Assembly: GCA_965116215.1 (NCBI GenBank) | Contig: OZ220494.1 | Location: 1,178,001 to 1,242,000 of the forward strand | Length of the DNA: 64,000 bases | Source of the DNA: CBDBKL01 sp965116215 | Lineage (GTDB): Bacteria > Bdellovibrionota > Bdellovibrionia > Bdellovibrionales > JAKFYE01 | Reading direction: 5' to 3' | Shown here: piece after piece, positions 26,558-36,010 of the stretch | How the letters are laid out: every line of letters starts with the position of its first letter | How positions within the stretch are numbered: position 1 is the stretch's first letter | The notes under the pieces: generated by a model | Told to the model about the DNA's origin: nothing | What the model saw: only the letters and a program-made list of their open reading frames with translations | Database searches by the model: none | Program-made: the position numbers and the translations under genes

Positions 26558-27083
26558 GGCTCAATCCAATATTCTGAAAAAATCAATAGATTATATTTTT
26601 ACTAATAGCACTTATTTTCAGTTGGGCAATCCACTGTACTTTCACTAAAAACAGCATAAAAAGCCCCACTATCCCACTATGTTTATATTAGAAAATTTTT
26701 GAAATTAGAAAAAGCTGTGGTCTTGAGACCTCATTTGAAGTGTCCTTCCTGATACATATTTCACACCTTATAACGGAGACATCGTTTACAGATTACCTCC
26801 TTTTGCAGGAGGGGATATAAACTACAAGGGGTGTAATTAAAAAACTACTTTTCATCTCTAAATGATGGACTTGAGAGAGAAAAATGACCCCTATTTGTAG
26901 AGAATCCGACTCTTTTATACCCAATACGATCTCAGTACTGTAAACATTCTGCAATCCACTAGCATGTCAACTATGTCTACGGAATGGAAGTTATGTTCTC
27001 TGCCACGATGGCCCTTTAATGGTGACTACTTCGCCCAACGCTAAGAGTGATAGAGGTGCAGGAAACCGAACCCCAGTTGAGAA
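26558..27083. other. Intergenic, 526 bp, island edge beside ssrA
   Basis: No ORF was seen. It contains a region of nested complementary segments (listed separately) and, directly next to the tmRNA 3' end at about 27054-27083, a segment (ggtgcaggaaaccgaacccc) that weakly resembles the tmRNA T-arm and 3' end. This could be a decayed attachment site. Confidence 0.5.
26763..26834. other. Nested complementary segments, possible structured RNA
   Basis: Three nested pairs are visible: ACACC (26763-26767) with GGTGT (26830-26834), GTTTA (26784-26788) with TAAAC (26818-26822), and CCTCC (26796-26800) with GGAGG (26808-26812) closing a seven-base loop. The symmetry works for either strand. Only five pairs per stem makes chance a real possibility. 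Confidence 0.3.
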
Positions 27084-27435
27084 TGGTGGAGGCGCGGGGA
27101 ATCGAACCCCGGTCCGCAAGAGGTCGACATTAAGGCAGCTACATGCTTAGTCTGTGTTTATAAGAATTCTAATCAGTTCCACAAACAAACCTGACCAGAT
27201 CTCCTTTCAGATGACGATTCCACTCTAATGACTGAAAGAACTCATCAGAGCTAAGACGGCTGATCGGCGCCCTTTTGCTAAACACCGTCGATCTAACAAA
27301 GGACGTTGTAGTCACTTAGGCTACAAGTTGTAAGTTGTCGTTAGCAACTAAAGTTTGCTCGTTTTTAACGAGGTCCTCGAGCTCCCCGACATGCTCCTTA
27401 AGCTTTCCTTCCTACGTCGAAGCCGTATCGCCCCC
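27084..27435 (-). ncRNA. ssrA: Transfer-messenger RNA (tmRNA)
   Basis: Rescues stalled ribosomes: it is charged with alanine and then encodes a degradation tag. On the minus strand the 5' end GGGGGCG pairs with CGCCTCC before the 3' ACCA, giving a complete seven-pair acceptor stem. GGTTCGATTCCCC forms the T-arm, and the conserved GACTAAGCATGTAG and GGCTTCGACG segments are present. The tag frame is preceded by TAGTT and reads ANDNLQLVA followed by TAA (27316-27345), so the full tag is A plus ANDNLQLVA. It is a one-piece form, 352 bases, with 3' CCA encoded. Confidence 0.97.
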
Positions 27436-27852
27436 AAAAAATGCGATCACTTCACACAACCTATTCTAACACACTTAAGAACCACTCCTCAATAAACATC
27501 TATCCATTTTTTACTGATGAGCAAGCTATGAAACAACAAAAGAATTGAAAATTCCTCAAATAAACCCTTCCCACTTTTTACTTATTTAAAGACCTAATGA
27601 TTATATCCTGCAAATTCTTCTTAAATAGGAAATCTGAATTTTTCCACTGATCAAAACAAAACAGAATCTAGTAAAAAAGCAAACCCTAATACAACATCTC
27701 CATTTTTAACTAATCGAGCTATCCGTCCACTCCCTACAAAGATCTTTTGAAATATTGGCCCCCTTGTACATTCAACCCAAATACATATCTACTTTTGACT
27801 GACAAGAAAACACTGACCAGAGCCCCCAGTCTTTTCCAACTTCTAATAACAA
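27436..27852. other. Intergenic, 417 bp, nothing further seen
   Basis: AT-rich spacer between ssrA and the epimerase gene. Apart from the candidate ssrA promoter there is no ORF, clear hairpin or repeat. Confidence 0.6.
27463..27492 (-). promoter_or_regulatory. ssrA: Candidate ssrA promoter
   Basis: On the minus strand TTGAGG (27492-27487) and TAGAAT (27468-27463) are separated by 18 bases and lie 27 bases before the mature tmRNA 5' end, leaving a short leader for processing. The match to the sigma-70 consensus is fair. Confidence 0.45.
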
Positions 27853-28830
27853 TCACTTTTGGAGTTGCTCACGAGCTTTGACTTGTGAATCAATCCATCG
27901 ATATGTTTTTTCTAAACCCTCTTGCAACTTCAAAGAAGGCTTCCAATTTAACTTTTCCTGAATCAAAGCATTGTCAGAATTTCGACCTCGGACTCCCAAC
28001 GGCCCCTCAATATGCCTCTTGGTTAAAGACTTCTGAGCAATCCCCATCACATAATCAGCTAATTGATTAATCGACACCATCTCCTCTGAGCCAATATTCA
28101 CAGGACCCGTCCAATCAGAGCGCATCAATCGCAAAGTCCCCTCAATACACTCATCCACATAAAGAAAAGAACGCGTCTGAGAACCATCTCCCCAAATCTC
28201 TATCTCTCCATCCTCTGAAGCCATAGCCACCTTTCGGCAAATAGCTGCCGGAGCCTTCTCCCTTCCACCATCCCAAGTCCCCTCAGGACCAAAAATATTA
28301 TGATACCTCGCAACTCGCACCTTAAGACCATGATTTCTTTCATAGGCCAAGTAAAGCCTTTCACTAAATAACTTTTCCCAACCATACTCACTATCAGGAG
28401 CTGCCGGATAGGCAGAATCTTCAGAACACTTGGGATTGTCTGGATCCAGCTGATTATACTCCGGATACATGCACGCCGAGGAAGAATAAAAAATACGACC
28501 CACCTTATGCCGACAACACAAATCTACAAGGTTCAGATTGATCAATGCTGAATTATACATGACATCAGCATCATGCTCTCCAGTAAAAATATAACCTGCC
28601 CCGCCCATATCGGCAGCTAATTGATAGACTTCATCAAATGGCTGATCCAAAACATCACGACAAAGCCCCTGATCTCTTAAATCTCCAATCACAAACTCAT
28701 CCGCCAGAGATTCTGAAAATTCATGAGACTTTAAATCCACAGCACGAACCCAAAAACCCTCCTCCTTCAGACGCCTCACAAGATGTCCACCAATAAAACC
28801 CCCAGCTCCACAAACTAACGCTTTTTTCAT
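27853..28830 (-). CDS. NAD-dependent nucleotide-sugar epimerase, GDP-mannose 3,5-epimerase-like
   Basis: 325 residues, extended short-chain dehydrogenase fold. The Rossmann motif is GAGGFIGGHL (about 8-17), the catalytic serine/tyrosine/lysine set is YSSSACMYP (about 116) and YGWEK (about 149), and RYHNIFGPEGTWDGGREKAP and GDGSQTRSFLYVDE are typical of the GDP-mannose epimerase/UDP-glucuronate epimerase branch. LAADMGGAGYIF strongly recalls GDP-mannose 3,5-epimerase. The expected product would be GDP-L-galactose or a related sugar donor. It stands alone, with AGGGG before the ATG, and may feed the polysaccharide genes at 36-44 kb. Confidence 0.85.
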   Translation of the reverse strand: MKKALVCGAGGFIGGHLVRRLKEEGFWVRAVDLKSHEFSESLADEFVIGDLRDQGLCRDVLDQPFDEVYQLAADMGGAGYIFTGEHDADVMYNSALINLNLVDLCCRHKVGRIFYSSSACMYPEYNQLDPDNPKCSEDSAYPAAPDSEYGWEKLFSERLYLAYERNHGLKVRVARYHNIFGPEGTWDGGREKAPAAICRKVAMASEDGEIEIWGDGSQTRSFLYVDECIEGTLRLMRSDWTGPVNIGSEEMVSINQLADYVMGIAQKSLTKRHIEGPLGVRGRNSDNALIQEKLNWKPSLKLQEGLEKTYRWIDSQVKAREQLQK

Positions 28831-29781
28831 AATCTGCCCCTTATCTCCTCTTGAGCATCCCTACATAAAATACACATTGCGATCATGCTTTAACAACTCT
28901 TCTTTTTGTAAACTTGAACATCCTACATGGAAGACAACATTGTGACCTTATCCCCGAGATAACACCTTCTGCTTTCTCTCCTACCACAAAATCACTAGGA
29001 ACTCTATTCGAATCTCTTGCCACTTGCCACTTACTATTTGCTATTTTTTAAACTTACCTAGCCAAGGTTTTTAAGCTTTGCCACTTTAAGTTCCACCTGC
29101 TACCTACTATTCTTTAAACACATCCTCCTTTTATTTTATACTTAGACCCTAAAGTCTCACTCCACCCAACTTTTCTAAACATAGTTAACATGCACAACCC
29201 CGCAATCTTCTAAACACATCATCTATCGGTCTATTGAAATACCGCCTATTTTACATTTTTAAACTAGATCGTGCCCACCACCATATCCCACTTTCTATGT
29301 TACTAACCCCCTCTATTCCACCTCTTTAAACGGTCTACCACATGACCATGTTGTCAATCTGTTAAGCGCAAAAGAAAACCCAGGCCTTTAAACGGTCGAC
29401 CATGTGGCCCTGTTGTCGATCTATATCAGATACTTCATCCCACCTTTTTAAAATGGCTATTCTTCAAAATGTTAAAAATTATATATTATGACTCAAAACA
29501 CTCCTCAGTTCTTCAAAAGCCTTGAGAAAAATCTGCAAATACAAATAGAGAAAACCGTATAGAAAATCCAACATCCCTTCATCTCTGAACAAAGACAGTG
29601 AATAAAAAAGGAAGAAAAATGAAATAATGCTGCTTTAGGTCAGCCCCATTGTCTTCTTTTGTTTTTCAAAAAATAGATTTTAAAGTAGGGTCTATTGGAA
29701 AGTCAGTTTTATCTCTAGGAAATCATGGGCGCATCCTGTCCTAAGGAGTCAGTATCCCCCTCTAAAAATAAAGGTTAAGCG
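28831..29781. other. Intergenic, 951 bp, non-coding with a direct repeat
   Basis: The longest gene-free stretch after the 3.5-4.4 kb repeat region. 29325-29360 and 29387-29422 are 36-base copies with about 30 matches (both begin tttaaacggtc). Pyrimidine-rich phrases such as cttgccactt and ctatttgctattttt recur around 29020-29110. No ORF with a ribosome-binding site was seen on either strand. Confidence 0.65.
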
Positions 29782-31506
29782 ATGAACCTATTGTTCAAAA
29801 AGAAATCTTGGCTTATTGGAATTGGCTTTATATTTCTTTTGCTCTTTATTGGATGGATCACCCCCTCTTCTGCTACCGAAAAAGGATTGAACTGGTACAG
29901 TATCATTCCCCCTATTATTGCTATTTTTACTGCCCTTATCACACATCAATTGATACTGAGCTTATTCCTATCTGTTTTTATTGGAAGCCTCCTTATAACC
30001 GTCCCAGAGGCCCCCACGCACTTTCAGTCGTGGACAACGGGAATAGGAAAAACACTTCAATATGGTTGGGGGTCCTTAAGTGATAAAACCAATTTACAAA
30101 TACTAGCTTTTGTCACTTTTATTTTAATCACTATTACAGTGATTAGTGTTTCAGGTGGCCTTCAAGGGATCGTTAAAAAACTCACAGCCATAGCAAGGGG
30201 CTATATTTCCACTCAAGTTTCCGTCGTGTGCTTGGGACTTATTTTATTTATAGATGACTATGCCAACACCATGTTGGTTGGCTCTTCAATGAGACAGCTA
30301 ACAGATCGCTACCGCATCAGTCGTGAAAAACTGGCCTTCCTTGTGGACGCCACAAGTGCACCTGTTGCAGGACTTGCTATTATTAGCACTTGGATTGGTT
30401 ACGAGGTGGGACTGTTTGCCAACATCGGAGAATCCCTCGCACTTTCCAAAGACGGTTACTCCATGTTTTTCGATGCTTTAGGTTTTCGGTTTTATTGCCT
30501 GTTAATGATTGGTTTTGTGATTATAAATGCTTTTACAGGCAAAGATTTTGGCCCCATGCTCAAGGCACAAAAAAGAGCTTTCAAAACAGGAAAACTTTCA
30601 GAAACCCAATCCAGACCCCTTGCTTCTAGTACATTTTCTGTTGAAGGCATAACAAAAGGAGCCCAACCTCTAGCTCGAACGGCCCTCGTCCCTTTAGGCG
30701 GACTATTTATCTATCTTTTTATACGTCTATGGATAGATGGTGGTGGGGCAGAGTATTTTAAAAACTCTATTTGGAATATTTTTAATCCTTACGCATGGAA
30801 AGACATTATTAGTAATGCCTCTAATAATATTCCCATTCTCACCGAGTCTTCTCTTTTGGGATGGATTTTGGCACTTATCTCTGGAACTGTCTGGGGGGGT
30901 GTTCCTTTTACCAAACTCTTAAAGGTGAGTCTCCGTGGACTAAAGGGATGTTTTCTCCCTGTTGTTATTCTTATTTTAGCCTGGTCTTTAAAAAATGTAT
31001 GCGCTGATCTCAAAACAGGTGAATTCTTAGTAGAAATCGTGGGTCAGGTCGTTTCTCCACTATGGTTCCCTGCAATGATTTTTGTTTTAGCTGGACTCAC
31101 CGCCTTTGCTATCGGCACCAGTTGGGGAACAATGGCGATATTGATTCCCATAACAGCACCCATAGCTCTACAAATAGACGGGGGGGAATACGGTCTCACC
31201 ATGATTTTAACACTTGCATCTATATTAGATGGAGCCATACTAGGCGATCACTGCTCACCTATTTCAGACACAACCATTATGAGTTCCATCTCTAGTTCCT
31301 GCGATCATATTGACCATGTGAACACACAAATGCCATATTGTTTGCTCGTCGGTTTATGTGCTTTGACGTTCGGGTATCTACCAGCCGCCTTGCAAGTGCC
31401 ATCCTATATCTCATTGCTTTTAGGTCTGGGAGTTCTGTTCCTCATATTAAAAAAATGGGGAGCATCTTCCACCACCCAAGAGACATCTCCCTCACCAAAA
31501 GGCTAA
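29782..31506 (+). CDS. Na+/H+ antiporter, NhaC family
   Basis: An inner-membrane exchanger of about a dozen transmembrane segments, 574 residues, with hydrophobic stretches through most of its length. Family features include LILFIDDYANTMLVGSSMR (about 152-170), DATSAPVAGLAIISTWIGYE and, in the second half, SWGTMAILIPI and ILDGAILGDHCSPISDTTIMSS, the conserved acidic/histidine segment of NhaC-type carriers. The hydrophilic loop near 255-300 is cytoplasmic by its basic content. AAGGTTAAGCG precedes the ATG. It would serve in sodium and pH balance, although some members exchange organic acids. It is a single gene. Confidence 0.87.
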   Translation: MNLLFKKKSWLIGIGFIFLLLFIGWITPSSATEKGLNWYSIIPPIIAIFTALITHQLILSLFLSVFIGSLLITVPEAPTHFQSWTTGIGKTLQYGWGSLSDKTNLQILAFVTFILITITVISVSGGLQGIVKKLTAIARGYISTQVSVVCLGLILFIDDYANTMLVGSSMRQLTDRYRISREKLAFLVDATSAPVAGLAIISTWIGYEVGLFANIGESLALSKDGYSMFFDALGFRFYCLLMIGFVIINAFTGKDFGPMLKAQKRAFKTGKLSETQSRPLASSTFSVEGITKGAQPLARTALVPLGGLFIYLFIRLWIDGGGAEYFKNSIWNIFNPYAWKDIISNASNNIPILTESSLLGWILALISGTVWGGVPFTKLLKVSLRGLKGCFLPVVILILAWSLKNVCADLKTGEFLVEIVGQVVSPLWFPAMIFVLAGLTAFAIGTSWGTMAILIPITAPIALQIDGGEYGLTMILTLASILDGAILGDHCSPISDTTIMSSISSSCDHIDHVNTQMPYCLLVGLCALTFGYLPAALQVPSYISLLLGLGVLFLILKKWGASSTTQETSPSPKG

Positions 31507-31831
31507 ACTGTCATATCCACTTTTTTTATGCCCTCCCATTCATAACAAGGGGTTTTTCATCTTTTTTAATCGTTATCACAACCATTCAAAAACCTACCAA
31601 ACGATGAAAGCACAGTCTTTGATTGAGCATAATCTGCTCCACTGTGAACTTATATCTACCAAACCATTAAAATACAGTCCTTCATTGAGTAACAAAAGCC
31701 ATTATCTGAGAGCTGCCTCCTCAAAGACACTGGCAAGCCAGACATTTTATCTATAGATGGACTCTTCTGAATTTGCAGGATAAAATATTTTTAATTGATT
31801 CCCTGAACAGCAATTTAAAAATAGTCGCCTT
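31507..31831. other. Intergenic, 325 bp, with direct repeat
   Basis: 31594-31627 and 31656-31689 are 34-base imperfect copies (ctaccaaac..., cagtc..., attgag), offset by 62 bp, the same offset as the pair at 29.3 kb but with unrelated sequence. No ORF or terminator was recognised. Confidence 0.6.
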
Positions 31832-34800
31832 ATGCAAAAAAAAGAAAATGGAGAAATAAGATTTTCTCCTACAGACCTAAGCCTTTATTTTGAAAGCCGA
31901 TTTGCTTCATGGATGGATCATTATCAAGAGCTATTTAAAAATAATGGAGTCCTTGGAAAGATTCATAGAAACCCACCAGACGATTTGCTGGATTTATTGA
32001 GCAAAGAAGGTAAAAAGCATGAAAAATCTATTCTGAAATCCCATCCTCATCTTCAAGAAAAAAACGTCATAGAAATTTCAGGAAATAATCAAAAAGAAAA
32101 AATAGAAAAGACGACCCATGCTATGAAAGAAGGAGCTGAGGTCATCTACCAAGCTGCACTGGCTTCGAATACATTTTTGGGCCATGCCGACCTTCTTTGG
32201 AAAAAAGAGGGAAAATCTTCTTTAGGTGATTATTACTACATTCCCTATGACATTAAAATCGCTACTGTTGCAAAGCCTACGGCTATTTTACAGCTCCTCA
32301 CCTATTGTGATTTGTTGCAAGAACAACAGGGACGACTTCCGGAGGAAATTGGCATTATCACCAAGAATAAAAACTTGCAGACATACCGTGTGACTAATCT
32401 TTTCTATTATTACCTTTTTTTCAAAAAAGATTTTTTAAAGTTTCATGCATCATTTTCCCCAGAGCACCAACCCCTTCCAGAAAAGACAAAAGAACATAGA
32501 GATTGGTCTATCTACGCCAAAAAAGTTTTACACAAAAACGATGATATCTCCCTGACGGCTAACATTCGCATGAACCATGTTAAAATTTTAAAACAAAAGG
32601 GATTAGAAACCCTTACACAATTGTCAAAATACAAAGGTGATACTATAAAAGAGATACCCCATGAAACTCTTAAAACCCTGAAGAGACAAGCCCAACTCCA
32701 AGTGGACTCTAGGGATAAAAAGTCACCCCTTTATGAAGTATTGCCCCATAAAGATCGTATGGGTTTAGCAATGATTCCAAACCCAACAGAAAAAGATATT
32801 TTTTTTGATATGGAAGGCTACCCATTAATTGGCGAAAATGGACTAGAGTATCTCTATGGATTTTCTGATAGAAAACGTAACTATCAGACCATTTGGGCCT
32901 ATCATCCCAATGAGGAGAATAAGGCGTTTCAATTGTTTGTCGAACTACTTCATAAAACATGGTCTTCGTATAAAGAAATGAAAGTTTATCATTATGGTCA
33001 TTATGAACCCTCGACATTAAAAAGACTTATGGGCAGATATGGCATTTGCGAAGAAATGGTAGATGACCTGCTTCGAGCAGAGGTGTTTGTCGATTTATAT
33101 CAAGTTCTAAAACAAGCCCTTCTTGTTGGAACTTATAATTATGGACTGAAATCTATTGAATGCTTATATTATCCAGAGAGACAAACTGAAGTTTCAAGTG
33201 GTTCAGAGTCCGCAGTGGAGTTTTCACGATGGCTAGATATTGGTGGCCATCCAAATGAATCGGAGTTTCTCAAAAGGATTGAAGATTATAACAAAGATGA
33301 TTGCCTCTCGACTCTGGACCTTGAAGAGTTTTTAAGAAAAATAAAAAATGATAAAAGTATCACTTACATCCCCTTCCAACTTGATGATGAAAAGAAAAAA
33401 GGGAAATCTCTCAAACCTTTAAGAGCTGAGTGCTCTGAACAAGCGAAATACCTACTCGATTCCATGGATCCCGAACAACGAGGGCTTCCATTTGAAAACG
33501 CTGATATTTCCTCCTATGTTTGCGAACAACTGGCTCACTGCCTTGGCTTTATCAATAGAGAAGAAAAACCCGATTGGTGGAATTATTTTTCAAAACAGGA
33601 TCTTTCTTACGAAGATCTCTATGCAGATTCTGAAGCTCTAGTGAATGTAAGAATAATAAGCTCCAATGGTAAAGAGTTTAAGTGTCATTTTGATGTTGAG
33701 CAGGATTCAAAATTTCATAAGGGTTCCAAAGTGAGAATTATGGAAAATCAAAATCCCAACGAAAATCTCAAGGTAGAAAATATAGATTATGTGAAGGGTG
33801 AGATTGTCTTATCTGGAAATTGTACTGCAATTGGAATGAGTTCATTTACCTTAGTTTCAGAAATAGTCTATTTTAATAAAGACATGGTCCTCAAAGCCCT
33901 CTTAAATCATGCAAAAAATTACAACAAAGAGGCTCAGTACTTTGGCTTAAAAAAATGTGTTCATGACATTTTAACAAAATCCACTCCTGATATAAAAAAT
34001 CGTCATAAAAACGAGAAATTGATCAGGGAAGATGACATTATTTCCGAGTTGACTGATCTGGTGTTAAATATGAATCAAACAGCACTGTGCATTCAGGGTC
34101 CTCCTGGCTCTGGAAAGACCTATACAGCCTCTCGTATTATTCATGCTGTAATCAATGAAAACAAACGGGTTGTTATTTCAAGCAATTCTCACAAGGCTAT
34201 AAACCTTCTGGCACAGGAGGTCGCCAAACTTAACTCCAACTGTTCTATTGTTAAAGTCTCTCCTGAGAAACAATCTAAAGAAGATAAAGAGCAATTTACA
34301 GGAACTCAAATTGAGGTCAAGACAACAAGTACTCATCCAGAATCTCTTAAAAATTATGATCTTATCATTAGTACGGTTTATTACCTTTCAAAATTTCAAA
34401 ATGAAGCGGATTATCTTTTTGTAGACGAAGCGACACAAGTGGCCTTACCCAATCTATTGGCTATGACAAATTGTGCAGATAACGTTGTCCTATTAGGAGA
34501 TCAGATGCAACTTGAGCAACCTATCAAGGCATCCCATCCAGGAGAAAGTGGAAACTCTATTTTACTCTATTTAACAAACGGTCAAAAAACTCTTCCCCCT
34601 CACTTTGGAGTATTTCTCAATAAGACATATCGAATGCACCCAGCTATTTGTGCTTTTATCAGTAGCGAGTTCTATGAAGGACGATTGAACTCCATCCCTG
34701 AAACCTCAAAACAAAAAATCCTTTGGGCGGACTACAGACAATCGGGACTTCTTTTTATACCTATTGAACACGAGGGAAATACACAGGCATCTAAAGAAGA

Positions 34801-35215
34801 AGTGGAGTGTATTGCAAAACTGGTCAACAAAGCCCTGATGTCCGAATGGATGGATAAAGAGGGAAATAGAAAACCCATCACATGGGATGATATCCTTATT
34901 GTGGCTCCGTACAATCACCAAGTAGCTCTTTTAAAAGATCAATTACCAGAGGCCAGAGTAGGAACTGTGGATTTATTTCAAGGCCAAGAGGCGGCCTTAG
35001 TAATCACATCCATGTGTTCCTCTTCTTTAGATGATGCTCCAAGAGGAGCTAGTTTCTTGCTCAATGCGAACAGAATGAATGTGGCTATTTCAAGAGCCAA
35101 GGCTCTTTCTATTGTTATTGGATCTCCCAAGTTAGCTCAAGGACAGGGTTGCTCCATTGAATCCATGAAGCTCATTTCTACTTATTGTCACTTAGCCATG
35201 GAATATGAAAGTTAA
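31832..35215 (+). CDS. RecB-like nuclease fused to a superfamily 1 helicase (TM0106-type)
   Basis: A 1127-residue multidomain nucleic-acid enzyme. The N-terminal part resembles Cas4/RecB-type PD-(D/E)XK nucleases: GHADLLWKK (about 116), then IPYDIKIATVAKPTAILQLLTY (about 136). A middle RNase H-like exonuclease domain opens with FFDMEGYPLIG (about 324) and continues to the acidic YNKDDCLSTLDLEEF. The C-terminal third is an SF1 helicase with Walker A CIQGPPGSGKTYTASRI (about 753-769), motif II FVDEATQV (about 864), GDQMQLEQP, and final motifs VGTVDLFQGQEAALVI and NRMNVAISRAK. This is the layout of TM0106-family proteins. The biological role is unproven; DNA repair or defence is likely. Confidence 0.88.
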   Translation: MQKKENGEIRFSPTDLSLYFESRFASWMDHYQELFKNNGVLGKIHRNPPDDLLDLLSKEGKKHEKSILKSHPHLQEKNVIEISGNNQKEKIEKTTHAMKEGAEVIYQAALASNTFLGHADLLWKKEGKSSLGDYYYIPYDIKIATVAKPTAILQLLTYCDLLQEQQGRLPEEIGIITKNKNLQTYRVTNLFYYYLFFKKDFLKFHASFSPEHQPLPEKTKEHRDWSIYAKKVLHKNDDISLTANIRMNHVKILKQKGLETLTQLSKYKGDTIKEIPHETLKTLKRQAQLQVDSRDKKSPLYEVLPHKDRMGLAMIPNPTEKDIFFDMEGYPLIGENGLEYLYGFSDRKRNYQTIWAYHPNEENKAFQLFVELLHKTWSSYKEMKVYHYGHYEPSTLKRLMGRYGICEEMVDDLLRAEVFVDLYQVLKQALLVGTYNYGLKSIECLYYPERQTEVSSGSESAVEFSRWLDIGGHPNESEFLKRIEDYNKDDCLSTLDLEEFLRKIKNDKSITYIPFQLDDEKKKGKSLKPLRAECSEQAKYLLDSMDPEQRGLPFENADISSYVCEQLAHCLGFINREEKPDWWNYFSKQDLSYEDLYADSEALVNVRIISSNGKEFKCHFDVEQDSKFHKGSKVRIMENQNPNENLKVENIDYVKGEIVLSGNCTAIGMSSFTLVSEIVYFNKDMVLKALLNHAKNYNKEAQYFGLKKCVHDILTKSTPDIKNRHKNEKLIREDDIISELTDLVLNMNQTALCIQGPPGSGKTYTASRIIHAVINENKRVVISSNSHKAINLLAQEVAKLNSNCSIVKVSPEKQSKEDKEQFTGTQIEVKTTSTHPESLKNYDLIISTVYYLSKFQNEADYLFVDEATQVALPNLLAMTNCADNVVLLGDQMQLEQPIKASHPGESGNSILLYLTNGQKTLPPHFGVFLNKTYRMHPAICAFISSEFYEGRLNSIPETSKQKILWADYRQSGLLFIPIEHEGNTQASKEEVECIAKLVNKALMSEWMDKEGNRKPITWDDILIVAPYNHQVALLKDQLPEARVGTVDLFQGQEAALVITSMCSSSLDDAPRGASFLLNANRMNVAISRAKALSIVIGSPKLAQGQGCSIESMKLISTYCHLAMEYES

Positions 35216-35353
35216 GTTTCATTAAAACTGTAGTTCCATGCTTAGGTATTGAAAAGAAGGGTTCATACCTCTGGCCCAATCATGCGACCAACAAAATCAA
35301 AAAGCTCCACATTAAAAAACATCTTAGATAGGCTTAAGACTTCAGAAAAGAAG

Positions 35354-36010
35354 TTATCTGTTATCAACTATCCTGTGAATAAGATCTATTAAACTCTGCT
35401 CCAATTTATCAAGATTTTTAACAAACAAGATATCCTTTTTACTTAAAAGCTTTCTCAAACGAGAGCCATTTGTCATAGTCGCACCTGCACCCCTCTTGCC
35501 AAACTCTTGCCCCAAAGTGAAAAGTCCAGAAAATGTGGTTGTTCCACCCACAAAAAAACCCATAAACTTCATAAATCCCATAGACTTCAAAAATGCTGCT
35601 GCTGTTATTCCTGTGCCGAGGACTACCCCACCACCAAAGAGTACCCCGATTACACCTAATCCTAAAGAAAACGACCCTACAGCAAGGTTGTTGTAGATTA
35701 AGGCCTCTCTTAACTCAGCTAAGGTCACAATCTCATTGACTAAAGGTTCACAATACTCGTCTCTACTCGACAGATCTTTATAACATTTATAAACCATAAC
35801 ACCTTCTCCAGCGTTGAACGCTTCCTTCTCTCCACCAAGATTGTCTTTCAAATTTATATCTAGTGGCATCTTTCTGATTTCAAGCCACTCAATGGATGGA
35901 TCAGTCACACTGCCCTGTCCTTTGCTATAGACCTTAGTTGTTTGACCAAAGGAGACTGCGGAGAGCGTTAATCCCACAGCAAAGGTGAGAATAAATTTTA
36001 AATGGTTCAT
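35354..36010 (-). CDS. Secreted or membrane-associated protein of unknown function
   Basis: 218 residues starting with a clear signal peptide (ILTFAVGLTLSAVSFGQ, cleavage near residue 22), with AGGAG upstream of the ATG. A two-cysteine segment (YKCYKDLSSRDEYCEP, about 75-90) could form a disulfide. The middle, about residues 115-170, is glycine-rich and hydrophobic (LGLGVIGVLFGGGVVLGTGITAAAF and FMGFFVGGTTTF), enough for one or two membrane helices. The C-terminus is basic and helical (KNLDKLEQSLIDLIHRIV). It stands alone between the helicase gene and a hairpin repeat. No family is recognised. Confidence 0.65.
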   Translation of the reverse strand: MNHLKFILTFAVGLTLSAVSFGQTTKVYSKGQGSVTDPSIEWLEIRKMPLDINLKDNLGGEKEAFNAGEGVMVYKCYKDLSSRDEYCEPLVNEIVTLAELREALIYNNLAVGSFSLGLGVIGVLFGGGVVLGTGITAAAFLKSMGFMKFMGFFVGGTTTFSGLFTLGQEFGKRGAGATMTNGSRLRKLLSKKDILFVKNLDKLEQSLIDLIHRIVDNR

